Origin: Bretschneidera sinensis
Taxonomy: Eukaryota; Streptophyta; Magnoliopsida; Brassicales; Akaniaceae
Assembly (NCBI GenBank): GCA_023935145.1
Contig: CM043697.1
Location: 54,221,001 to 54,285,000 of the forward strand
Direction: 5' to 3'
DNA length: 64,000 nt
In this document: in pieces, positions 35,663 through 45,692 of the stretch
How positions within the stretch are numbered: the stretch's first letter is position 1
Layout of the letters: the number at the start of each line of letters is the position of its first letter
Made by a program: the position numbers and the translations under genes
Notes under the pieces: generated by a model
What the model was told of the DNA's origin: nothing
Database searches by the model: none
Seen by the model: the letters and a program-made list of their open reading frames with translations, nothing else

Positions 35663-37404
35663 CTAAAGTTGTTTAAGAATCTCACCTTTTAATGTTGTAT
35701 TTATCTCCTTAGGTTTAAGGAGAGCTTGAGGGAAAGGCACCAGTGGAGAATAATCATTATGAGCCTCTTGTTCCTTGGGGGCTTCATTCTTGTTGCTCAA
35801 GTTTGATGGTAGAGTGGGCCCATCAATTCTCTTACCACTGCGAGTGATTATGGCATTAACCTCTCTAACATTTTGATTTTTAGGTTCGGAGGTTTGTGCC
35901 ATATGTTGTCCCCTTGGAATAGGTTGTGGCTGTGAAGGAAAACGACCTTGCTCTTGAACCGTTAAGAAACTAGTCAACTTAGTGAGTTGACTCTTTATTA
36001 CCTTTTGTTCCTCTTTGATTTCTTGTTACTCCTCTAACAACCGTTGATTTATTTTGCCCTGCTCATCCACACTCTTGGCATGTACCTGCATAAATGATTT
36101 AAACATATCTTCCAAAGGTAAAGATTGTTGAGGTTCATTAAATGAGGTTGCTTTTGGTTGACATTGGGTACTAGAGTGGGGATGGGGTTGTATGTCAGAT
36201 CTCCAATGGGTGCTAGATTGGGCAGGGGGTAGTGTATCAGGTCTCCAATTAAAATTTGGGTGATTCTTCCAACCGGGATTATAGGTGCTAGAGTAAGGTG
36301 AGTATGGTTTGCTAGAGGGTATACCTAAAGCATTACACTCTCCTTTCATCTCAAAATAGGTTGGACAATCCTTAGGCATATGATCTATCCCATTACATAT
36401 GAAACAAGGCTCACGGGACTCTACCCTAGCAACCGGTTCAGGGGCCCTAGCATTCTGGTTTTTAAGGCTTCAATTTCCTTAGTTAGGGCTTCTAAATGGG
36501 TTTTAAGGTTATCATCTTCCTTAAGTTGATAAATCCCAGCGAGTTAGTTTTTCCTAGTGCTTTCCATGGCATTTGGTCCTGTCCAAGTGTGGGCTTTTTC
36601 CGATAGGTCATCTAGGAAATTTATGGCTTGGTCGGGATCTTTTTGAAGAAAATGCCCATTGCACATCAATTCTATAAATTGTCTTTCCCTACTTAGAAGT
36701 CCATCATAGAAGTAGCTAACCACCTGCCAACTCTCATACCCATGGTGTGGACAAGAATTCAATAGGTCATTGAAACGTTCCCAAACTTGATATAAGGTTT
36801 CACTCTCCTTTCGTGCAAAGTTTTAGATTTGTCTTTTAAGGTTATTGGTTTTATGGGTTGGGAAGTGCTTTTGGAAAAAGGCTCATGTCATCTCATCCCA
36901 ACTACCTATAGACCTAGGCCTTAATGAGTACAGCCAAGCCTTAGCTTTTTCCTTAAGTGAAAAAGGGAAAAACCGAAGTTTGACTATGTCTAACATATCA
37001 GTCCTACCTTGAAAAGTTGTTACTACTTCCTCAAATTCCCTAATATGGATATAGGGGTTTTCATTCTCAAATCCATGGAAGGTTGGTAACAATTAGATCA
37101 TGCTCGGCTTAAAATCAGGTTGTTGAACATTAGGGGGGAACATGATGCAGGATGGTGTGGCTGTTCGGCTAGGGTGCAAATAGTCTTTAAGTGTCCTAGC
37201 AACATTCTCATTAGGGTTTTTAGCCATGTTAACAAAATTTTCTAAATTCTCGGTTGGGTGTACACTAGGGTTTGATCTAGGCGAGGTTTCACTAATGAAC
37301 GTGGAGGGAAAGGGTATCTCTATTTCGGGTCCCTTAATGAATCTACCTCGCGAATCTCTCGGTCTAAGCATACACCAACTGAGTTTAAAAAGTAATAAAA
37401 ACAT
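35663..37404 (-). pseudogene. Gypsy 2 gag
   Basis: Capsid-nucleocapsid polyprotein, broken by stops. Blocks in order: MLRPRDSRGRFIKG and RTLKDYLHPSRTATPSCIMF (37404-37093); LPTFHGFENENPYIHIREFEE with FFPFSLKEKAKAWLYSLRPR and IGSWDEMT (37092-36883); SCPHHGYESWQVVSYFYDGL (36762-36544); the CCHC zinc knuckle CFICNGIDHMPKDC (about 36405-36365) and YNPGWKNHPNFNWR (36379-36026); VNAIITRSGKRIDGPTLP (35977-35663). This order and these motifs are standard for Athila-like gag. Confidence 0.92.
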
Positions 37405-37506
37405 AACAAAATAATAAAAAAAATTAGAAAATTAAAAACTTAAAGAAAGGAATGATAGTACCGTCTTGTCTTAGAGTTGACAATCTTCCTTGTACTTAAG
37501 CGTGTC

Positions 37507-37524
37507 TCCCCGGCAACGGCGCCA
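37507..37524 (-). other. Gypsy 2 primer-binding site (tRNA-Asp type)
   Basis: TGGCGCCGTTGCCGGGGA on the minus strand, five bases inside the 5' LTR end. Typical for Athila-lineage and related plant Gypsy elements. Confidence 0.92.
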
Positions 37525-37529
37525 AAATT

Positions 37530-39047
37530 TGATTACGCTCAAACTAATACACGGTTATTGTGTATAGTTGAGGTGTCGATCCCATAAGGAAACAAGTTAA
37601 CTACAAGAGAAGATGTAAACCTAAACACGAATGATAAGATCAAGTGAGAGAATCTGAATTTTGATAGTAAAGTAATGTAAGAAAATTGTGTAAATAGATT
37701 GAAAATATGATGGAGACGACAACTTTCTGGGAATTCTCCCTAGGTTTGTTGCCTTATTCCAATCTTAATTCAGTTGTCTTTATCTCAATTGCAAGTTTCA
37801 CATCCCAAACAAGCAATCGGCAAATAATCAATCACAACACATATATAAACCCTGATGTAATTGCTTATGAAGTACTCTTTACTTTCGATTCAAGCACACA
37901 CGACCTATCCTATAGGTTTATCAAGAAACGACAATATATCTCTATGACAATATCGCAGTAATGGAGAAACCTAAAAGATAAATCTACCGGACTTAATCTT
38001 ATCCAAACAACTTGACATAAGAACAGCTTGACTAGGCTTATATGGAGAGGAAGCATGCAATCACCGGGTTAAGAAAATCTAAAATAAGAAGAACATACAG
38101 TGCAGCTGTCACATGAACCTTAATTCTTCTTGTTTAAGCAAAGAATAAATCATAAACAATGTTTAGCAATAAATCCAAGTTACAACTGAATTAAGAAAGG
38201 AAAATAAGAACAACTACACCTAGGGATTCATCCCTTCGCCTTGCTTAGAGATTAGTTGGCCATGGGGGAGAGTGTGGCAGCCTCCCTTGAGTTTTCCAAC
38301 CTTTGATTGATGTCCTCTCTTCAACCCTAAGTGATCTATTTATAGTACATAGGTATAATGGTGTTTTCAAGTTTAATCTATTGTTAAAACCCTAATTAAG
38401 TTCTGACTCGGAGATAGAAAAACGTGTGCGCGCTGCGGCTCTCCTTAATGGGCGCTGCGGCCTTGCTTTCAGCTTGGGTTGGGTGGCTTCTATGCGGTAT
38501 GGCCTGGGCTAAGGGGCACCATGACGTTGGCTGGTGATTCAAGATGTGGAGGTTCTGGGCGCCGCGGCCCTGGCTGGTCCAGGCCGCGGCGCACACTGAT
38601 GCTATTCTGGAGGCCTGACCTTTGTCTACTAAAACTGCCATAACTTCCTTTAGAAAAATCATTTTTGTAAGCTGTAAAATTCTACAGAAAATAGACTTCC
38701 GGATCTTTCTAAGGATATATGGCTCATTTCTTGGTTCTTCTTGCATCAATACAGTTTAATTTACAAAAATGATTGATCTGTACGAGCAATTCTGGCAATT
38801 TAGTGAAACTCCTTTCCAAGTGCTTGTGAACCTTCACTCCGGTGTTCCTCGAGTCATTGTGCTTCAAGCAATGATAGCCTTTCCATCTCTTTTGAACTTA
38901 AAGTACCTGAAAATGCATCGAAATAGATCAATGATCCAAGAATGACACTTTAGAGTTGTTAAGGCATAAAAGTGCAATTTAAACATAGATCAACCCTAAA
39001 ATTCTAACAATTAAGTATTGTAAAGATGCATTTTATGACTCTCATCA
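37530..39047 (-). repeat. Gypsy 2 5' LTR (right copy)
   Basis: 1518 bp, next to the primer-binding site, so it is the 5' LTR in the element's own direction. Both LTRs contain an unusual GC-rich stretch (GGCCGCGGCGC near 32613-32625 and 38581-38590) in an otherwise AT-rich sequence. Confidence 0.94.
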
Positions 39048-39052
39048 CTTAC

Positions 39053-40420
39053 ACAAATGATTCCACTCCAAAAATAAAACCTATTGTGTGCTATGATTGC
39101 AAGAAGCCCGAACACATTAAAGCCGATTGTCCAACAGCAAACAAACCATACAAGAGCTTAAAAAAGAAAGCCATGGTTGCAACCACTTGAAGTGATGACG
39201 ATGATGAAGAACTTTCGAATAACGACGTCGGATATGAAGAAATTGTCAATCCTTGCTTAATGGCAATTGATGATGAAAATGAGGTAACAATTTCCTCCTC
39301 CACTAATAATAATAATATTGTTAGTAGCAGTGAAGAATTAATTGAGATAATTAATGAAATGCAAGAAGAATTAAAAAAAATTGATTCTAGAAATATTGCT
39401 CTCAAGAAGGAAGTCTCATCTCTCTCTAAAGAGATGAAAAATTTAAAAGAAGAAAAATAAAAACTATCTTCCATGCTCTATAACTCATCACAATATTTTT
39501 TGAAAAATGAAAATGATGATTTAAAAAAGAAAGTGATGGAGTTGAATAACATTATATCTAAGCTTATTCTTGGAAATTAAAAACTAGATGAAGTGCTATG
39601 TTGCCAAAGAATGAGTGGAGAAAAATCTGGTTTGGGTTATTCTCCATTATCCAAATAAAAATAAAAAAGAGACTTTGTTTATAAAAAGCAATATGTGTGG
39701 ATAAACTCTCCATTTCTAAGGCCACTAGCAAGGTTAAGAGCTTTCCTTCAAAAAATGCTAGTAAACTTAAGAATGCAAATTTCAATTCAAATGTAAAGAA
39801 TTCTAAAGCATATACTAGAGATAGAAATCCTAGAAATATATATGCACATATATATACTCATCCTAGAAATAGAAATGCTAGGAATACACATTTAAGACAT
39901 GCACATGCATGGAATGCACATCCTAGAAATTACTATCATGCATATCCTAGAGATAACATGTATGTTCATAACTCTTATGCAAGAAACATATATCCTAGAA
40001 ATGCTCATTCAAGGAATAATATGCATACATATTCAAGACGTCCTAGAAAGGTCTATGACTATCATCCTAGGATCATGTATCATCAACATGTCAACAATTA
40101 TAGAGCACCTTATAATGTTAAAAAAGTATGGGTCCCTAAAGGAGCCGTATTTTCTAGGACTAACCCCAAATGACCTAAGAAATTTTGGGTACCTAAAAGT
40201 GCTATTGTATATCCATGTGTAATGTAGATATGTCTCCACACCAAAGAAAAATATAACTATTGGTACCTTGATAGTGGATACTCAAAGCACATGACCAGTG
40301 ATCAAAGTATGTTCAATGAGCTAAATTTAAGAGATGGCGGACATGTCACCATTGGAGATAACACCAAGATAAAGATTCTTCCACCATTGACCATGTCTTA
40401 TATGTGCAAGGCCTTAAGCC
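39053..40420 (+). pseudogene. Copia gag part 2 and protease
   Basis: After Gypsy 2 the frame resumes with the zinc knuckle CYDCKKPEHIKADC (CX2CX4HX4C) near 39090. A charged coiled-coil-like segment follows (39260-39460, SSEELIEIINEMQEELKKID). Then 39697-40173 encodes an unusual Asn/Arg/His-rich stretch with NPRN, NARN and HPRN units repeated about 15 times. The protease appears at about 40255 as YWYLDSGYSKHMTSDQSMF, with the catalytic DSG intact, preceded by the lineage-typical WVPKGA and FWVPKSAI linker. Stops separate these blocks. Confidence 0.88.
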
Positions 40421-40559
40421 AAATTTACTTGCTATTAGTTAATTATATGACAAAGGCAACAAAGTCATACTTAAATCCTCTCATTGTCTAGTAATAGAAA
40501 TCGAGAGTAACAAGATTAAGTTTGTTGGCCCTAGACATGATAATGTCTATCTAGTTGAT

Positions 40560-41586
40560 TTAAAATTTTTACATTCGGAAAGTGAAAAATGTTTTTTCGC
40601 TTTTTGTGAAAACCCATGGTTATGGCATAGAAGGCTTCGCCATGTGAACATAAATTTACTTAAAATTCTTTCAAGAAAAGATTTAGTTATTGGACTTCCC
40701 AAAATAAAATTTGAAGAAGACAAAGTTTGTGATGCTTGTCAAATAAGAAAACAAACAAGAGTATATTTTAAATCCAAAAAGGTAATTTCAACTTCTAAAC
40801 CATTAGAGCTTTTACATATGGACTTGTTTGGTCCAATAAACACCATTAGTCTAGGCGGCCATCAATATGCTCTTGTTATAATTGATGATTATTCAAGATA
40901 TACCTTTGTTATTTTTATTGCCTATAAGGATGAAGTCTTTAACAGTTTTGTGAACTTTTGCAAGAAGGTTCAAAATGAAAAAATAAATTTTTATTTCAAG
41001 TGTTAGAAGTGGTCATGGAAAAAAAATTTGAAAACCAAAGTTTTTCAAAATTTTGTGATGAAAATGGAATTGATCACAATTTTCAGCCCCTAGAACTCCT
41101 CAACAAAATGGTGTTGTTAAGAGAAAAAATAGAGTTCTAGAAGAATTTGATAGAACCATGCTTTGTGAAAATAGTTTACCAAAATATTTTTGGGCAGAAG
41201 TCGTAAATACTTCTTGCTATGTTTTAAATAGAGTATTAATTAGGCCTACGCTTGACAAAACTTCATATGAACTATGGGAAGGTAAAAAGCCTAATATATC
41301 TTATTTATGCACTTTTGGTTGCAAGTGTTTCATCCTAAATAACATCAAAACTAATTTAGGTAAATTTGACTCAAAGACCGATAAAGGGATATTCTTAGGA
41401 TATTCAACCTCTAGTAAAGCTTATAAAGTTTTTAACAAAATAACTCTAGTGGTTGAAGAATCCGTACATGTTGCCTTTGATGAATCTACCCCAATTATTA
41501 GTAGAATAGTATCTCTTGATGATGATGCAGAATTTATTTCAATAGTGGATACATCTACTCCCATTGTTGACCCTAACGAAAGTTAA
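40560..41586 (+). pseudogene. Copia integrase
   Basis: Inserts the DNA copy into the genome. The N-terminal HHCC zinc site is visible (WHRRLRHVN ... CDACQIRKQ, about 40620-40750). The catalytic core has LLHMDLFGPI (first Asp) and VIIDDYSRYTFV, then a frameshift region (40990-41090), then APRTPQQNGVVKRKNRVLE. In active elements the last block reads VERKN-like and its Glu is the catalytic residue; here it is Lys (near 41120). The C-terminal part follows (41158-41586) with FWAEVVNTSCYVLNR, SYELWEGKKPNISYL and FGCKCFILN. The element could not integrate by itself. Confidence 0.88.
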
Positions 41587-41601
41587 CCTCAAACAAATCA
41601 A

Positions 41602-43320
41602 GTGGTAAATACTCCCAATCTTGATCAACCTTCCACAAGTCATCAAGGAGATAAACTTCTCAAAGATTTGAGGTATATGAATTATCATCCAATTGATCAA
41701 GTGATTGGTGATCCTTCACAAGGGGTAATAACTCGATCTTCTATGAGAAAGGTTTGCAATTGTGTAACTTATTTATCCCAAGTAGAACCTAAGACTTTTT
41801 TAGAAGCTGAAAAATATATTGATTGGATAAATGCAATGCAAGAAGGGTTAAATCAATTTGAAAGAAATAAAGTGTGGACTCTAGTTCCTAAACCAAAAAA
41901 TCATACCATCAGAGGAATTAAATGGGTTTATAGAAACAAAATGGATGAAAATGGAATTGTAACTAGGAACAAGGTTAGACTTATTGCTAAAGGTTACAAT
42001 CAAGAAGAAGGAATAGACTTTGATGAGACCTATGCTCCCGTAGCTAGATTAGAAGTTATTCGTATGTTACTAGCCTTTGTATGCTTTAAAAGGTTTAAAC
42101 TATATTAAACAGATGTAAAAGGTGCATTTTTAAATGGATTTATAGAAGAAGAGGTTTATGTTGAACAACCTCTTGGTTTTGAAGACACTAACCTTCCAAA
42201 TCATGTTTATAAGCTTTTTAAAGCTCTTTATTGGTTGAAGCAAGCTCCAAGAGCATGGTATGAAAGGTTAAGTAAGTTCTTACTTGAAAATGGTTTTACA
42301 AGAGGAAAAATATATACAACTTTTTTTTTTACAAAAACTCATAAACATAACACACTCTTAGTCTAAATATATGTTGATGATATTATATTTGTAATGAATC
42401 CATGTGTCAACATTTTGCTAAGTGTATGCAAGGTGAATTTGAGATGAGTATGATGGGAGAGCTTACCTGCTTCCTTGGACTTCAAATCAAACAATTGAAA
42501 GGAGGAATCTTCATCAATCAATCCAAATACACCAAGGACCTGTTGAAGAGGTTTGGAATGAAGAACTCAAAATCTATTGGCACTCCCATGAGTACCTCTA
42601 CAAAACTTGACCGAGATGAGAAAGGTAAGTGTGTAGACACTAAAACTTATAGAAGCATGATACGGGCTTTACTTTACCTAACTGTAAGTAGACTCGATAT
42701 AATGTTTAGTGTATGCATGTGTGCTAGGTTCCAAGCTAACCCTAAGGAATCTCATATAACTGCTGTAAAAATAATATTAAGATATTTGTAAGGTACTCAA
42801 AATCTAGGTTTATGGTATTCTAAAAAATCAACTCTTGAGCTTGTTGGGTACTCGGATGCTGATTATGCAGGTTGTAAGTTAGATAGAAAATGCACCAATG
42901 GAACATATCAATTTCTAGGTGCTATGTTAACTTCTTGGTTTTCAAAGAAACAAAATTCAGTTGCACTATCAACTACCGAAGTGGAATATGTAGTCGTCGG
43001 TAGTTGTTGTGCAAACGTTTTATGGATGAAACAACAACTAGAAGATTACTACATGTACTTTCAAAATATTCCAATTCATTGTGACAACACTAGTGTTATC
43101 AACTTGACAAAAAAAACCTAATTCAACATTCTAGAACCAAATATATTGAAATAAGACATCACTTTATAAGAGATCATGCTCAAAATGGTGATATTATACT
43201 AGAATTCATTTCTTTCGAAGATCAAATTGCTGATTTTCTTACTAAACCTTTACATGAAGACAACTTTTACAAAATAAGACTCTTAATGGGATTGAAAAAA
43301 TATGACTATGTGTGTGTTTG
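41602..43320 (+). pseudogene. Copia reverse transcriptase and RNase H
   Basis: Opens with the pre-RT linker (ITRSSMRKV, 41730) and the palm start WINAMQEGLNQFERNKVW and WVYRNKMDENGIVTRNKVRL (41830-41980). QEEGIDFDETYAPVARLEVI follows to 42080. A stop (42106) breaks the frame before [20 protein letters not shown] and [18 protein letters not shown]. The catalytic YVDDIIF is present at about 42370 but is followed by a frameshift. 42402-42791 has MMGELTCFLGLQIKQ and GTPMSTSTKLDRDE. RNase H (42838-43320) has LVGYSDADYAGCKLDRKCTN, SWFSKKQNSVALSTTEVEYV and CDNTSVINL, with D, E and D acidic residues kept. Ends with HEDNFYKIRLLMG near 43285. Confidence 0.9.
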
Positions 43321-43380
43321 ATTGCAATAGAGCAATAACTCTGTACAAAATTCTTTCAAAATTTCAGTTATAGGTATTGC

Positions 43381-43558
43381 ACAGTCGACTGTGAATATTT
43401 GACAGTCGACTGTCCATATAAGCATGGTATTTGATAAATGATTTTGTAAGGGATAGAGACTTTCACAATTGATTGTCCATATGAACAGTCAATTGTCCTT
43501 CTTGTATGGTCCTTCAATTTAAAAAGGATAGTCGACTGTCCAATCGCGAGTATATATA
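43381..43558 (+). promoter_or_regulatory. LTR-like palindrome block and TATA box before Copia ORF3
   Basis: Between the end of pol and ORF3 lie ACAGTCGACTGT (43381-43392), GACAGTCGACTGTC (43401-43414), two weaker copies (about 43466 and 43485), and TAGTCGACTGTCC (43529-43541), then TATATATA (43551-43558). The block also shares 'ggatagagactttcaca' with the LTR version 'gagatagagagtttcaca'. Palindromes followed by TATA mirror the LTR layout. It may be an internal promoter for ORF3; function is inferred only. Confidence 0.5.
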
Positions 43559-43713
43559 CCTGCACTCATTTTCCAACCTTCAAAACCTTAACCGCACTTC
43601 CACTTTTCCTTTTTCAATTTTCTTCAACTTTTCATGAAATTAGGCCCAAATCCTACTAATTTCATCCATAAAAATATCTTCTCTCCACGTCTAGAGCATT
43701 TCTGTGATTGAAA

Positions 43714-44854
43714 ATGCCTAAAATAGTACCCTTGTCAACCTTCAAGAAAGGCGATGATGGTACAAGAGGGCAAAAATGACAAAAAAAAAATTATTGTAGA
43801 CCACAATCTCTTCATCAATGCAGCTGCAAAATCATGGTATGACAACCATATTTTTAGCAAAAAAGATAATTATAGGTTGGTTAGTAGATTTTCAAAATCT
43901 TAGGGAAAATGGTATGGATATTAAACACTATTTCACTGTTGTTGGTTGGATACCCATAGTTACCATTTCTGAGATTGCATACCCTAAGTTGATTAGATTA
44001 TTTTATGCAAACTTTGAGAGAAATTCTATTACTGGGTTATCATTTGATACATTTGTTAAGAGGAAGACAATACTTGTAAATCCAAATGTTCTATTTGATA
44101 TCCTAAAAATACCCATGGGTGGTCATGAGTGGATAAATACATTTTACTGGGCTGAGGATTTTAACAAACAATGAGCCCTTAGAATCTTCAGAGATGACCC
44201 CACCTATACCTTCAATACATCCTTTAAAGATGCTAATGCTATAACCATAATCAGTCGGGTTATTCATATGATTATTGTCTATTGCATATCTCCTAAAATG
44301 GGAGTCATACCTATCTAAGCCAGTTAGATGTATACATCCTATGGAATCTAATGAATAGGATTCGGTATAACATTTATGGTCTTATACTGGCTAAAATGAT
44401 TGATGGTTCTGAGAAGAAGTTGGGTGGTCTGCCATTTGGGATGCTTATCATCAAAATCCTGAAGTATTATGGAGTTTTCTTTTTTGGAGAAGAAAAGAAG
44501 GAGTTACCCCCGATTGATATCATGAACAAGTCGACCCTTAGTAGGATGAAGCTGGTCCAGCTGGTGGACAGCACTTGGGAGCACACTGCAAATGCTATCT
44601 ATAATCCAGCTCAAAAGGTTTGGAGAAGAAAATCTAATGGAGATACTCCCGTTGATGAGGGCATGGCAGAGGATGATGAGCGAGAGACTGAGACAGATGC
44701 TGGTATTTGTGCTAATGGTTCTGGTTCATCAGATTATAATACATCCATGCTAGTTGCTCTTCGGGATCTCAAGGATGAGATGTCCTCCCTTTCACTCATG
44801 GTGAATGCTTGTTTCAACATCATCGACGGTGAGCTTGAGGATCTTAGAGACTAG
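43714..44854 (+). pseudogene. Copia third ORF (envelope-like position, plant-transposon-protein-like domain)
   Basis: Starts at ATG 43714 (MPKIVPLSTFKKGDDGTR). After a frameshift near 43780 it reads KDNYRLVSRFQNLRENGMDIK and, in 43818-44174, FTVVGWIPIVTISEIAYPKL with FYANFERNSITGLSFDTFV and VLFDILKIPMGGHEW. The YP.L...FYANF signature is that of the 'putative plant transposon protein' domain found in ORFs after pol in SIRE-like elements. 44351-44854 continues with NIYGLILAKMIDGSEKKLGG and an acidic tail ending in a coiled-coil-like LRDLKDEMSSLSLMVNACFN. Function unknown; in SIRE elements this position holds the 'env-like' ORF. I see no clear transmembrane segment in the surviving frames. Broken by at least two frame changes and stops. 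Confidence 0.75.
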
Positions 44855-44879
44855 ATCACCAGAATTCTTCGACCCTCTG

Positions 44880-45692
44880 ACGCTCCGTGATACTTTTCAT
44901 TGTTCTGCATTTTAGAACTTTGTCAAACATTTGCAAGAACATGTACTTTTCCTTTTTCATACATTTTACTTCATTTTTAATGACTGCATGACATGATACT
45001 TGTTAGCTATACTTTGTTTATTTTCTAGGTTCATGGGAACCTCGACTGTTTATTTTCCTTTTAATTAAGGTGTTTTGGCAACCTTTCTTTTCTTTTACAT
45101 ATTGAATATTGTTATTGATTTTAGCTCTTGTATAAGTTTTTTTATTCTTCTTAGGAGGTTTTTTGGTATCTATTTTGAGCTAATCTTTTATATACAGGTT
45201 CAATTTAGCATACTATATCTATCAATTAAGATAGATATGCTTATTTGCTATTTATTGTAGTTACAAGAGCACACGACACAAATATTCAAAAAATTTACTC
45301 TTTCTTGAGCTTTCTTGTTTTGAGTTCTTATATGATGCTTTCTCTACCTTCTAATTCTAATATCTATCTTGTGATAAATATATGTCTTAGCTTGGTTCCT
45401 CATCCTTTTGTATTGTTGACAAAAAGGGGGAGAAAAAGACAAAGATGACAGTTTATAACCTTGTGTGTATGTATAGATTTAGAGGGAGCATTGCTCCATT
45501 CTTACTTAGAACTTGCTAGATTTACTTAAAAGATAATATATGCTTGGTTGGGATTTTTTTTAAAGTTTGTACAGGGTTGGTCTTATCCTAAAAATAGAGG
45601 AGACTCAGTTCGTTTTTCTATAAAAACCCAACACTTAGTCTTTAAATTTTTTTTTCTCACTTTAATTTTGTCATCATCGAAAATGGGGATAT
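44880..45692 (+). other. Copia 3' untranslated region with polypurine tracts
   Basis: No coding sequence. An internal purine tract (AAAAAGGGGGAGAAAAAG, about 45421-45438) sits 250 bases before the LTR, and GAAAATGGGGATATT lies directly before the 3' LTR (about 45679-45692) and is the likely primer for plus-strand synthesis. Confidence 0.75.

Larger units (their letters stand above)
31568..39047 (-). mobile_element. Gypsy retrotransposon 2, Athila-like, gag-protease only
   Basis: Inserted in Copia gag with a perfect 5-bp duplication CTTAC (31563-31567 and 39048-39052) and TG...CA ends. LTRs 31568-33080 and 37530-39047 (about 1.5 kb each). It is transcribed on the minus strand: primer-binding site TGGCGCCGTTGCCGGGGA at 37524-37507, gag 37404-35663, protease 35542-35084, then about 2 kb of non-coding sequence and a polypurine tract (minus strand TAGTTGGGGGTTA, 33081-33093). 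Reverse transcriptase, RNase H and integrase are absent. Its LTRs share a stretch of about 180 bp (GACCTTTGTCTACTAAAACT...) with Gypsy 1 LTRs, so the two belong to related families. Part of the youngest layer of the nest. Confidence 0.94.

Noticed and set aside
45075..45448. Hydrophobic frames after Copia ORF3 that might be membrane segments of an envelope protein
   Set aside because: They are short, start at chance Met codons and sit in a T-rich untranslated region; there is no link to the ORF3 frame.
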